Below are positions 6,922-15,261 of a DNA stretch of 64,000 nucleotides, one piece after another. This stretch comes from Propioniciclava sp. MC1595. Its GTDB lineage: Bacteria > Actinomycetota > Actinomycetes > Propionibacteriales > Propionibacteriaceae. The notes below the pieces were generated by a model. The model was not told the origin of the DNA. It worked only from the letters and a program-made list of their open reading frames with translations, and did no database searches. The stretch lies in contig NZ_CP071870.1 of the NCBI RefSeq assembly GCF_017569205.1, positions 2,666,001 through 2,730,000 of the forward strand, in the 5' to 3' direction. The stretch's first letter is position 1. Every line of letters begins with the position of its first letter. Position numbers and translations under genes: made by a program.

Positions 6922-9576
6922 TCACTGCTCGCGCAGCGCCGCGCGCGCCGCCGCGAGGCGGGCGATCGGCACACGGAACGGGGAGCAGGAGACGTAGTCG
7001 AGGCCCGCGCGGTGGAAGAACTCCACGGATTCGGGGTCGCCACCGTGCTCACCGCACACGCCGGTCTTCAGGCCCGGCTTGGTGGAACGGCCCTTCTCGA
7101 CGCCCATCTCGACCAGCTGGCCGACGCCGGACTGGTCCAGGGACTCGAACGGGTTCTTGCTCATGACCTCGGCGTCCACGTAGTGGCCCAGGAAGCCCGC
7201 CTCGGCGTCGTCACGGCTGATGCCGATGCCGGTCTGGGTGAGGTCGTTGGTGCCGAAGGAGAAGAAGTCCGCGGCCTCGGCGATCTCGTTCGCGGTCAGG
7301 GCCGCGCGCGGGATCTCGATCATCGTGCCGACCGTGTAGTCGAGGCGCTTGCCGGCCTTCTCGAACTCGTCCTCGACGGCCTTCACGACGATGTCGCGCT
7401 GGACCTCGAGCTCCTTCTTGATCACCACGAGCGGGACCATGATCTCGATGCCCGCGGTCTCGCCCTCGCGCTCCTGGACGGCCAGGGCCGCACGGATGAT
7501 GGCGCGGGCCTGCATCTCGGGGATCGACGGGTAGAGCATCGCGAGGCGGCAGCCACGGGTGCCGAGCATCGGGTTCTGCTCGTGGAGGCTCTTCACCTGG
7601 GCCAGCAGCGTGCGCTCCCTGGCCAGGTCCTCCTCGGAGCCACCGGTCAGCTCGAGCTTCTGCACCAGCAGCGACTGGTCGACGATGTTCGGGAGGAACT
7701 CGTGCAGCGGCGGGTCGAGCAGGCGCACCGTGACCGGCAGGCCCTTCATCGCCGAGAAGATCTCCTCGAAGTCGGCCTGCTGCAGCGGGAGGATCTCCTC
7801 CAGCGCCGCGGCGCGCTCCTCCTCGTTGGTGGCGAGAATCATCTTGCGCACGCTGGGGAGGCGGTCGGCCGCCATGAACATGTGCTCGGTGCGGGCCAGG
7901 CCGATGCCCTCGGCGCCCAGTTCGCGGGCCTTGGAGGCGTCCTCGAAGTTCTCCGCGTTGGCGCGGACGCCGAGGCGGCGGTACTCGTCGGCCCAGGCGC
8001 CGACCTGCTCGAAGTCCTCGTTGATCGACGGCGGGACGAGCGGGGCCGCGCCCTCGAAGACCTCACCGGTGGTGCCGTTCAGCGTCAGCGTGTCGCCGGT
8101 GCCGTAGGTCTTGTCGCCGATGGTGACGGTCTCGCCCTTGGGGTCGATCTTGATGCCGGGGGCACCCGCGACGCAGGTGATGCCCATGCCGCGCGCGACG
8201 ACGGCCGCGTGCGAGGTCATGCCGCCGTGGGCGGTCAGGACGCCCTGGGACACCATGACGCCGTGGATGTCGTCGGGGGTCGTCTCGTAGCGGACCAGGA
8301 TGACGCTCTCACCCTTGCCACCGCGCTCGGCGGCGTCGTCGGCGTTGAAGGAGAGCGCGCCCACCGCGGCACCCGGGGAGGCCGGCAGGCCCTTGACGAT
8401 CGCCGTCGCCTTGAAGTCGGGGTCGATGGCGGGGTGCAGGAGGGCGTCCAGGTCGGAGGGGTTGATGCGCAGCAGCGCCTCCTCCTTGGTGATGAGGCCC
8501 TCGTCGACCATGTCGACGGCCGACTTCACCGCGGCGGCGGCGGTGCGCTTGCCGTTGCGGGTCTGCAGCATGTAGAGCTTGCGGTCCTCGATCGTGAACT
8601 CCATGTCCTGGAGGTCCTTGTTGTGCAGCTCGAGCTTGTCCATGGTGGCGAGCAGCTCGTGGAAGGCCTCGGGGAGCACGTCCTCCATCTCGGCCAGGTT
8701 GCGCGGGGTGCGGATGCCGGCGACGACGTCCTCGCCCTGGGCGTTGGTCAGGAACTCGCCGTAGAGCTCCTTGGCGCCGGTGGAGGGGTTGCGGGAGAAG
8801 CACACGCCGGTGGCGGAGGTCTCGCCGCGGTTGCCGAACACCATCTGCTGGACGTTGACGGCCGTGCCCAGGTCGCGGGAGATGCCGTTGGCCTTGCGGT
8901 AGACCTCGGCGCGCGGGTTGTTCCAGGACAGGAACACCGCGTTGATGGCGCGCATCAGCTGCTCGCGGGGGTCGGTGGTCCAGTGGCCACCGAGCGCCTC
9001 GTTGGCGAGCTCCTTGAACTTCTTCGTGAGGGCCTTCAGGTCCTCGGCGTCCAGGTCGGTGTCGTTGGCGACGCCCTTGGCCTCCTTGGCCTCGGTCAGC
9101 GCGTCCTCGAACACGTACTGGTCGACGCCCTCGACGACCTCGCCGTACATCTGGATGAAGCGGCGGTAGCAGTCCCACGCGAAGCGCTCGTTGCCGTCGG
9201 CCAGGGCCGCGACGGCGCCGACGGTGTCGTCGGAGATGCCGAGGTTGAGGACGGTGTCCATCATGCCGGGCATCGAGAAGACGGCGCCGGAGCGGATGGA
9301 GACCAGCAGGGGGTTCTCGGTCGAGCCGAGGACCTTGCCCGTGCGCTCCTCGAGGCGGTCGAGGGCGGCCTCGACCTGCTCGCGCAGGCCGGCCGGCCAC
9401 TCGCCGTTGTTGTTCATCGCGGCCACGCAGGCCTGCGTCGTCACGGTGAAGGCGTCGGGAACGGGGACGCCGATGCGGTTCATCTCGGCGAGGTTGGCAC
9501 CCTTGCCACCGAGCAGGCTCTTCAGCGACGCGTCGCCCTCGTTGAGGTCGTAGACGTACTTCGTCTGGTCAGTCAT
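6922..9576 (-). CDS. ppdK: Pyruvate, phosphate dikinase
   Basis: Interconverts pyruvate, ATP and phosphate with phosphoenolpyruvate, AMP and diphosphate; in propionic-acid bacteria this can run either way between glycolysis and gluconeogenesis. At 884 residues it has the full three-domain length. The N-terminal nucleotide-binding domain begins LLGGKGANLAEM, the swivelling domain carries the phospho-histidine in GGMTSHAAVVARGMGI (His456), and the C-terminal TIM barrel ends with the catalytic cysteine motif GVCGEHGGDP (Cys841). The ATG at 9576 follows AAGGAG at about ten bases. A likely -10 box TACGGT lies at 9672-9677, giving a leader of roughly 90 bases. It is a single-gene unit with its own terminator. 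Confidence 0.96.
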   Translation of the reverse strand: MTDQTKYVYDLNEGDASLKSLLGGKGANLAEMNRIGVPVPDAFTVTTQACVAAMNNNGEWPAGLREQVEAALDRLEERTGKVLGSTENPLLVSIRSGAVFSMPGMMDTVLNLGISDDTVGAVAALADGNERFAWDCYRRFIQMYGEVVEGVDQYVFEDALTEAKEAKGVANDTDLDAEDLKALTKKFKELANEALGGHWTTDPREQLMRAINAVFLSWNNPRAEVYRKANGISRDLGTAVNVQQMVFGNRGETSATGVCFSRNPSTGAKELYGEFLTNAQGEDVVAGIRTPRNLAEMEDVLPEAFHELLATMDKLELHNKDLQDMEFTIEDRKLYMLQTRNGKRTAAAAVKSAVDMVDEGLITKEEALLRINPSDLDALLHPAIDPDFKATAIVKGLPASPGAAVGALSFNADDAAERGGKGESVILVRYETTPDDIHGVMVSQGVLTAHGGMTSHAAVVARGMGITCVAGAPGIKIDPKGETVTIGDKTYGTGDTLTLNGTTGEVFEGAAPLVPPSINEDFEQVGAWADEYRRLGVRANAENFEDASKARELGAEGIGLARTEHMFMAADRLPSVRKMILATNEEERAAALEEILPLQQADFEEIFSAMKGLPVTVRLLDPPLHEFLPNIVDQSLLVQKLELTGGSEEDLARERTLLAQVKSLHEQNPMLGTRGCRLAMLYPSIPEMQARAIIRAALAVQEREGETAGIEIMVPLVVIKKELEVQRDIVVKAVEDEFEKAGKRLDYTVGTMIEIPRAALTANEIAEAADFFSFGTNDLTQTGIGISRDDAEAGFLGHYVDAEVMSKNPFESLDQSGVGQLVEMGVEKGRSTKPGLKTGVCGEHGGDPESVEFFHRAGLDYVSCSPFRVPIARLAAARAALREQ

Positions 9577-9671
9577 GAACTGGATTCTCCTTCATGTGCT
9601 CCGAACACGTCGACGTGCAGGCCGTCGGGCCCCGGACGGCGGAGCGGTCCGCCCGGATTGTCCACCCCCCC

Positions 9672-9677
9672 ACCGTA
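9672..9677 (-). promoter_or_regulatory. Putative -10 box of ppdK (TACGGT)
   Basis: Read on the minus strand about 95 bases upstream of the ppdK start, in the 172-bp divergent gap with the methyltransferase gene. Position and consensus only; no -35 box is clear. Confidence 0.35.
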
Positions 9678-9748
9678 GTGGCTCGGGGCCGGTGCGCATG
9701 ACCACGGACGCCCGGTCCACGTGCTGGAACGCCGATACGATGGCCCCC

Positions 9749-10780
9749 ATGCCCCTCGATCCGGTCGCCTCCCTGATGCTGGACGAGGCGGGCCCGCTCC
9801 CGGCCCGGGTCCTCGTGCTGGACGACGTCGGCGGGGAGCTCACCCAAGCGGCCACCGAGGCAGGGGCTCTGGTGCGGACCTGGTGCGACGACGTGCGCGA
9901 CCTGGAGGCCGTGCCGCCCCACCTGCGGGTGGCCGGGGTCCTCACCACGGAGGAGTCACCCGAGCTCGTGCTGTGGCGGCTGCCGCAGTCGGTCGCGGCC
10001 GTCGAGGACTACGCCGAGTACCTCGCCGCCCGGCTCGACCCGTCGGCCCGGGTGGTCGCGGGCGGCCGGACCAAGCACATGACGGTCGCGTTCAACACGG
10101 CGCTGGCGCGCCAGTTCACCACGGTGTCGGCCAGCCTGGGCCGCCAGAAGAGCCGGGTGCTGCACGCGTCGGGCGCCCGTCCGGCACCGCCCCGCTGGCC
10201 GATGCGCCGGTACCTGCCCGAGGTCGGGGTCACGGCGGTGGCCCACGGCAACGTCTTCAACACCAACCGGCTCGACGACGGCACCCACCTGCTGCTGCGC
10301 ACGCTGTCCCGGGCCGCCGGGGAGCCGGTCACCAACGGCGGGCCGCCGCGCGGGGTCGCGCTCGACCTGGGCTGCGGCTCGGGCATCATCGCGACGTGGC
10401 TCGCCCAGCGCGGGTGGGCCACCACGGGCGTGGACGCCTCGCTCTCGGCCCTGGTCTCCACCCGGCTCACGGCCCGGACCAACCGCGTCCGCGTCGCCGT
10501 GCGCCGCGCCGACATGCTGGCCGGCACCCGCTCGCAGTCGGTGGACCTCCTGGTCACCAACCCGCCCTTCCACATCGGCGCAGCCAAGGACTCCCGACCC
10601 ACGCTGGCGATGATCCGGGCCGCGGCGTCCGTGCTGCGCCCCGGCGGCGAGATGTGGATGGTGTTCAACTCCCACCTGCCCTACCTGCCCGAACTGCGTC
10701 GCCACATCGGCGTGACGACCGTCGAGGCCCAGGACCGCCACTACATCGTGGCCCGAGCCCTGAAGGAGCACGCGTCGTGA
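9749..10780 (+). CDS. RsmC/RlmG-like class I SAM methyltransferase
   Basis: Probable rRNA guanine-N2 methyltransferase of 343 residues. The C-terminal half is a Rossmann methyltransferase with motif I ALDLGCGSGIIATWLA, an acidic VDAS motif and the N6/N2-type catalytic motif NPPFH, followed by LRPGGEMWMVFN. The N-terminal half lacks a clear SAM site, matching the degenerate duplicated domain of RsmC and RlmG. The ATG at 9749 is preferred over one nine bases earlier because TACGAT precedes it by seven bases (leaderless pattern). The stop overlaps the next GTG as GTGA. The exact rRNA target cannot be told from sequence. Confidence 0.85.
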   Translation: MPLDPVASLMLDEAGPLPARVLVLDDVGGELTQAATEAGALVRTWCDDVRDLEAVPPHLRVAGVLTTEESPELVLWRLPQSVAAVEDYAEYLAARLDPSARVVAGGRTKHMTVAFNTALARQFTTVSASLGRQKSRVLHASGARPAPPRWPMRRYLPEVGVTAVAHGNVFNTNRLDDGTHLLLRTLSRAAGEPVTNGGPPRGVALDLGCGSGIIATWLAQRGWATTGVDASLSALVSTRLTARTNRVRVAVRRADMLAGTRSQSVDLLVTNPPFHIGAAKDSRPTLAMIRAAASVLRPGGEMWMVFNSHLPYLPELRRHIGVTTVEAQDRHYIVARALKEHAS

Positions 10781-11592
10781 CCTCACGCGCCGCCGCACGC
10801 CCCCGTCCCCACAAGAAGAAACGCGACCCCGGCTGGGTCCCGAACCAGCACGGCGCGTGGGCGATGCTGGTCGTGCCGTTCCTGCTGGGCACCTACCTGC
10901 GCCTGCGCGACGGCGAGCCCGGGTGGTTCCTCATCCCACTGTTCGCCTGCTGGATGCTGGGCTACTTCGCCTTCAACGCCGCCTCGGGGTGGCTCAAGGC
11001 GCCCCAGAAGCGCAAGCACCAGTGGGTGAAGCCGCTCGCGGTCTACGGGGCGACCTCCGTCGTGTCCGGCCTGATCGCCCTGCTCCTGGCGGGCTGGCCC
11101 CTGCTGACCTGGGCGCCGGCGTTCGTGCCCCTCCTGCTCCCGGCCCTGTGGCTGGCCGCGCAGCGCAACGAGCGGGCCACGGTGGGCGGCGGCCTGACGA
11201 TCGCCGCGGCGTCCCTCATGGTGCCGATCGCGCGCCACCCCAACGCGCTGGACGCCCTCCGCCCCGAGGCCGGCCCCACCTGGCTGCTGACCCTGCTGGT
11301 CTTCGCCTACTTCTTCGGCACCGTGCTGTACGTGAAGACGAACATCCGCGAGCGCGGGCGCCCGGAGTGGATGGTTGCCTCGGTCGCCTACCACGGGGCG
11401 TGGGCGATCCTGACCGTTCCGCTCGCGTTCGCGGGTCTCGCGGCGTGGTGGTGGCCGCTGTTCTTCCTGCTGTGCACCGTGCGGGCCTGGCTCATCCCCG
11501 GACGGCACTGGTCGGCCAAGCACATCGGCTTCCTCGAGGTCGGCATGAGCACCCTGCTGCTGGTGTGCTTCGCGATCTGGCCGGGGGTCTGA
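10777..11592 (+). CDS. YwiC-like integral membrane protein
   Basis: A 271-residue multi-helix membrane protein recognised by its N-terminal segment WVPNQHGAWAMLVVPFLLG, a later GWLKAPQKRK loop and a C-terminal RAWLIPGRHWSAKHIGFLE. These are hallmarks of the YwiC family, whose function I do not know. About eight hydrophobic segments follow a very basic N-terminus (PRPHKKKRDPG). The GTG start overlaps the methyltransferase stop by four bases and has AAGGAG upstream inside that gene, so the two are coupled. Its linkage to a methyltransferase gives no clear hint of role. Confidence 0.8.
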   Translation: MTSRAAARPRPHKKKRDPGWVPNQHGAWAMLVVPFLLGTYLRLRDGEPGWFLIPLFACWMLGYFAFNAASGWLKAPQKRKHQWVKPLAVYGATSVVSGLIALLLAGWPLLTWAPAFVPLLLPALWLAAQRNERATVGGGLTIAAASLMVPIARHPNALDALRPEAGPTWLLTLLVFAYFFGTVLYVKTNIRERGRPEWMVASVAYHGAWAILTVPLAFAGLAAWWWPLFFLLCTVRAWLIPGRHWSAKHIGFLEVGMSTLLLVCFAIWPGV

Positions 11593-11624
11593 GCGGGCTC
11601 CTGTCCCGCGCCGCGCCCCGGCGG

Positions 11625-11630
11625 TAGGTT
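11625..11630 (+). promoter_or_regulatory. Leaderless -10 box TAGGTT of the GPH symporter
   Basis: TAGGTT, seven bases, then the ATG at 11638. Confidence 0.55.
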
Positions 11631-11637
11631 GCTCGCC

Positions 11638-12999
11638 ATGGACGCCACCACCACCCGCCGCAACCGGTGGAGCTTCGCGATCGGCACCGTCGGCCGCGAC
11701 ATGGTCTACTCGCTGATGGCGCTGTTCCTGATCGTCTACCTCACCGAGGTGCTCGACCTGGACGACGCCACCCTGTGGTGGGTCAACGGGATCCTGCTCG
11801 CCGCCCGCATCTTCGACGCCTTCACCGACATCGTCATGGGCGGCATCATCGACAACACCAACACCCGCTGGGGGCAGTTCAAGCCCTGGATCGTCGCGGG
11901 CATGATGTCGGTCGCCCTCGTGACGATCCTGCTGTTCACCGACCTCGGCCTGCGCGGGCCCGGGTACGTGGTGCTGTTCACGGTCGTCTACGTGGCGTGG
12001 GGCCTGGCCTGGACGATGAACGACATCGGCTACTGGTCGATGCTGCCCTCCCTCACCCTCGACCAGCGCGAGCGCGAGCGGCTCGGCGCCCTGGCCAAGG
12101 TGTTCGCCACGATCGGGCTGTTCACGATCGTGGTGGCGATCATCCCGGTCACCAACGCCCTCGGCGGCGATGCCCGGGCCTGGCAGACCTTCACCATCGG
12201 CGCGGTCGCGATCATGATCCTGGGCCAGCTGGTCACGCTGGTCGGGGTGCGCGAGCCCGCCCGGTCGGGCCCGGTGCCGCACACCACCGTCCGCGACGTG
12301 GTGCGGGCGATCGGCCGCAACGACCAGCTGCTGTGGACCGCCCTGGCCATGGTGCTGTTCCTCGTCGGCTACAACACCACGACCTCGTTCGGCGTCTACT
12401 TCTTCAAGTACGCCTACCGCGACGAGAACATGTTCAGCCCGTTCGCGGCGATCCTGGGGGTGGCGCAGCTGTTCGGCTTCGCGCTGTTCCCGCTGTTGCG
12501 CAAGCGTTTCAGCCGGCGCCGGCTGTTCTCCGTCGCCATGGGCCTGGTCGCCCTCGGCTACGTGGTCTTCTTCTTCTCGCCGATGAACATCATCCCCATC
12601 GGCATCGCGGGGCTGCTGCTGTTCGTCGGGGCGTCCTTCGTGATCGTGCTGATGATCGTGTTCCTGACCGACTGCATCGAGTACGGCCAGTGGAAGCTCG
12701 GCCACCGCAACGGCGCGGTCACGTTCGCCCTGCAGCCCTTCATCAACAAGATCGGCGGGGCGGTCGGCACGGCCATCGTCGGCGCCACCCTGATCATGAC
12801 CGGCATCAACGCCGCCCGGACCCCCGACGACGTCACCGAGGCCGGCCTGCTCGGCATGCGGCTGATGATGATGGGCTTCCCGATGCTGCTCATGCTGGCC
12901 AGCTACCTCGTCTACCTGCGCTTCTACAAGATCGACGAGGAGTTCCACGCACGGATCGTCGCCGACCTCCGCGAGCGGGGCGAACTCGTCGAGTCGTGA
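11638..12999 (+). CDS. GPH-family (MFS) sugar:cation symporter
   Basis: Twelve-helix transporter of 453 residues in the glycoside-pentoside-hexuronide family, taking up sugars with Na+ or H+. The family signature is DAFTDIVMGGIIDNTNTRWG followed by FKPWI (cation-binding helix II and loop 2-3), with a second in YGQWKLGHRNGAVTFALQPF. The ATG at 11638 is seven bases after TAGGTT and lacks a ribosome-binding site. No glycosidase or sugar regulator is adjacent, so the sugar is unknown; the gene ends just before a palindrome that may belong to the next gene. Confidence 0.88.
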   Translation: MDATTTRRNRWSFAIGTVGRDMVYSLMALFLIVYLTEVLDLDDATLWWVNGILLAARIFDAFTDIVMGGIIDNTNTRWGQFKPWIVAGMMSVALVTILLFTDLGLRGPGYVVLFTVVYVAWGLAWTMNDIGYWSMLPSLTLDQRERERLGALAKVFATIGLFTIVVAIIPVTNALGGDARAWQTFTIGAVAIMILGQLVTLVGVREPARSGPVPHTTVRDVVRAIGRNDQLLWTALAMVLFLVGYNTTTSFGVYFFKYAYRDENMFSPFAAILGVAQLFGFALFPLLRKRFSRRRLFSVAMGLVALGYVVFFFSPMNIIPIGIAGLLLFVGASFVIVLMIVFLTDCIEYGQWKLGHRNGAVTFALQPFINKIGGAVGTAIVGATLIMTGINAARTPDDVTEAGLLGMRLMMMGFPMLLMLASYLVYLRFYKIDEEFHARIVADLRERGELVES

Positions 13000-13017
13000 C
13001 GGGGTCTTGCGCAAAAC

Positions 13018-13033
13018 CTGAATGATCATTCAG
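13018..13033. promoter_or_regulatory. Perfect 16-bp palindrome, candidate TetR-type operator
   Basis: CTGAATGATCATTCAG is identical to its reverse complement. It is AT-rich in a GC-rich region and ends 31 bases before the ATG of the alpha/beta hydrolase, overlapping where its promoter should be. The TGAATGATCATTCA core is typical of operators bound by TetR-family repressors. No TetR gene is adjacent; the only one in the window is at 40720. Confidence 0.65.
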
Positions 13034-13064
13034 TATTGGGGCACCCACTGACCCGAGGAGTCCC

Positions 13065-14114
13065 ATGACCTTCACGCCCCAGCGCATCGAGACCGCCCGC
13101 CTGACCCAGAACGTCTGGACCTCCGGACCCGAGGACGGCACCCCCCTGCTGCTCGTCCACGGCAACCTCAGCTCGGGCGGGTTCTGGAAGTACACCGCGG
13201 CCGAGTTCGGCGACGACGTCCGCGTCATCGCTCCCGACTTGCGCGGCTACGGCGACACCGACGCCGAGCCCATCGACGCCACCCGCGGCCTGGGCGACAT
13301 GGCCGACGACCTCCACGCCCTCCTCGAGGCGCTCGGCCTCGCCGGCCAGCAGCGGGTCAACTCCGCCGGCTGGTCGATGGGCGCGGGCGTCCTGCAGCAG
13401 ATGATGCTCGAGTACCCCGACGACCTCGCCTCGGTCACGCTGATCGCGCCCCTCTCCCCGTACGGTTTCGGCGGCACGCGCGGCGCGAACGGCGAGCCCT
13501 GCACCCCGGACGCCGCGGCCTGCGGTGCGGCGGGGGCCAACGCGGCGTTCATCCAGCGCCTCGCCGCCAAGGACGCCAGCGACGAGGACCCGCAGACCAG
13601 CCCGCGCATCATGATGCGCACGTTCTACGGCGGCGGCGAGAACGCGGCCAACATCGACGAGGACTTCCTCACCGACGAGTTGCTCAAGACCCGCACCGGC
13701 GACGACTTCTACCCCGGCACCGCGGTCCCGTCCGAGACCTGGCCCGGCCTCGCAACCGGTGAGAAGGGCGTCCTGAACACCATGAGCCCGAAGTACTACA
13801 ACGCCTCGGGCATCGTCGACCTCGAGCGCAAGCCCGCCGTCGTGTGGATCCACGGCAGCGAGGACAAGGTCGTCGCCGACGGCTCGCTGTTCGACCTGGC
13901 CACGCTCGGCCAGATGGGCGCGGTGCCGGGCTGGCCCGGCGAGGACGTCCTCCCGCCGCAGCCGATGGTGCGGCAGACGCGCGCCGTGCTGGACGCCTAC
14001 CGCGCCAACGGCGGGACCGTCACCGAGGTCGCCCTGCAGGGCGCGGACCACGGGATCCCGCTGGCCCTGCCCGGCCGCGTCGCGCAGGAGATCACCGCCG
14101 TCCTGGTGCGCTGA
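13065..14114 (+). CDS. Alpha/beta hydrolase
   Basis: Cytoplasmic alpha/beta-fold hydrolase of 349 residues, substrate unknown. The oxyanion-hole motif is LLLVHGNLSSGGFW, the nucleophile elbow GWSMGAG (Ser104), the acid Asp267 in IHGSEDKVV and the base His329 in GADHGIPL, so the triad is intact. A cap region of about 100 residues between strands 6 and 7 includes an unusual run rich in Ala and Cys (CTPDAAACGAAGANAAF). The ATG follows CGAGGAG by about six bases. The palindrome just upstream suggests ligand-controlled repression. No secretion signal is present. Confidence 0.88.
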   Translation: MTFTPQRIETARLTQNVWTSGPEDGTPLLLVHGNLSSGGFWKYTAAEFGDDVRVIAPDLRGYGDTDAEPIDATRGLGDMADDLHALLEALGLAGQQRVNSAGWSMGAGVLQQMMLEYPDDLASVTLIAPLSPYGFGGTRGANGEPCTPDAAACGAAGANAAFIQRLAAKDASDEDPQTSPRIMMRTFYGGGENAANIDEDFLTDELLKTRTGDDFYPGTAVPSETWPGLATGEKGVLNTMSPKYYNASGIVDLERKPAVVWIHGSEDKVVADGSLFDLATLGQMGAVPGWPGEDVLPPQPMVRQTRAVLDAYRANGGTVTEVALQGADHGIPLALPGRVAQEITAVLVR

Positions 14115-14130
14115 GACGACCGCGGCGGGG

Positions 14131-14136
14131 TAGTCT
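14131..14136 (+). promoter_or_regulatory. Leaderless -10 box TAGTCT of the lipoprotein gene
   Basis: TAGTCT, seven bases, then the GTG at 14144. Confidence 0.5.
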
Positions 14137-14143
14137 CACGAGG

Positions 14144-15142
14144 GTGACCCTGCCCCGCCGCGCCGCCGCCCTCGCGCTCGCGGCCGTCGTCGGGACGGGC
14201 TGCGCACTGCAGCCCCCGGCCGAGCTCACGACCCCCGCCCCGGGCGGCCCGGCGAGCCCCGGGCCCACGGCCGGGCCCACGGCCGGGCCCACCGCCGAAC
14301 CCACGCCCACGGCGTCCGCGTCGCCGGCCCCGCTGCTCGACCTGACCCGCCCCGGCGCGGCCCGCGACCTGGTCGACGAGATCCTCGCCACGGCCGGTGC
14401 GAACCGGGCCGTCATGGTCACCGTGACGGCCGACGACGCGTCCGTGGCCGTGCTGAAGGCCGGCCAGCCGCGCACCTGGGCGTGGCGCGACGGGCGCGTG
14501 CAGGAGGTGCCCACCGACATCACCTACGTGGCCCAGCGCACCTTCGACCCCGACGACTTCGCCCTCGACGACCTCGGCGCGCTGTTCCGGGCCGCCGAGT
14601 CGGTGTCGGGCTCGCGGCAGGGACAGTCGCTGCAGATCGTCGACTACTCCGGCGGGCTGGTGTCGATGTCGGTCTCGACCAACCCCGAGTCGCGGGCGGT
14701 GTTCTTCCACCCCGACGGCACGCTGCTGCCCACCCTGGACTTCACCAGCCGGTGGGGCCTGCGCGAGGGCTACGCCGACGCCGTGGGCGACCGCCACGTG
14801 GCCTCGGCGGTGGGGTTCGGGTCCAGCACCGGGGTCTACCTGGACGCCCCCCAGCTGCCCGGCAACGGCCTCGAGCGCCGCCAGCGCACGGCCCGGACGC
14901 CGGTGCTCGTGACGCCTCGCACCGAGGCATCGGACCTCGACACCTTCGACCCGCAGCTCGTCGACCCCGACGTCGTGTGGGGCGTCCTGGAGTCACTCCA
15001 GGACGAGGAGGAGTTCACCCTCGACACCCCGTGGAGCTGCATCGTCGACGACCGCGGCGACGCACCCACCCCCCGCATGCACTTCACCGTCGGCGAGCGC
15101 TCGTTCGTGACCGACCTCGCCGGTCGGGTGCTCCCCGACTGA
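14144..15142 (+). CDS. Predicted lipoprotein of unknown function
   Basis: A 332-residue protein starting MTLPRRAAALALAAVV and ending its signal in the lipobox VGTGC, so it should be lipid-anchored outside the membrane. A Pro/Thr/Ala-Gly linker follows, encoded by a 12-bp tandem repeat (GPTAGPTAGPTAEPTPTA). The remaining ~260 residues have alternating beta-rich segments and no catalytic motif that I recognise. The GTG start is leaderless in appearance. The gene faces the zinc metallopeptidase gene tail to tail across a large hairpin. Confidence 0.75.
   Translation: MTLPRRAAALALAAVVGTGCALQPPAELTTPAPGGPASPGPTAGPTAGPTAEPTPTASASPAPLLDLTRPGAARDLVDEILATAGANRAVMVTVTADDASVAVLKAGQPRTWAWRDGRVQEVPTDITYVAQRTFDPDDFALDDLGALFRAAESVSGSRQGQSLQIVDYSGGLVSMSVSTNPESRAVFFHPDGTLLPTLDFTSRWGLREGYADAVGDRHVASAVGFGSSTGVYLDAPQLPGNGLERRQRTARTPVLVTPRTEASDLDTFDPQLVDPDVVWGVLESLQDEEEFTLDTPWSCIVDDRGDAPTPRMHFTVGERSFVTDLAGRVLPD
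14261..14292 (+). repeat. 12-bp in-frame tandem repeat, about 2.7 copies
   Basis: GGGCCCACGGCC repeats head to tail at 14261, 14273 and partly 14285. It encodes the GPTA repeat of the lipoprotein linker and could vary in copy number by slippage. Confidence 0.8.
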
Positions 15143-15164
15143 GCCCCGGCTCCCCCGACCGACG

Positions 15165-15232
15165 CGACACTCACCGAACGCACAACCGCGACACCGACAT
15201 CGGTGTCGCGGTTGTCAGCTTGGTGAGTGTCG
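15165..15232. terminator. Nested long hairpin between convergent genes
   Basis: Outer arms of 11 bp (15165-15175 with 15222-15232) enclose an inner perfect 16-bp stem (15182-15197 with 15200-15215). It lies between the lipoprotein stop and the metallopeptidase stop, so it can act as a two-way terminator. The outer arm CGACACTCACC shares CGACACTC with the hairpin at 412-472. Confidence 0.75.
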
Positions 15233-15261
15233 GCACCCGGCCGGGGCCGGCGTCCGGACGA

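Noticed and set aside
15165..15232. Insertion sequence ends
   Set aside because: No transposase and no target duplication; position between convergent genes fits a terminator or repeat element.
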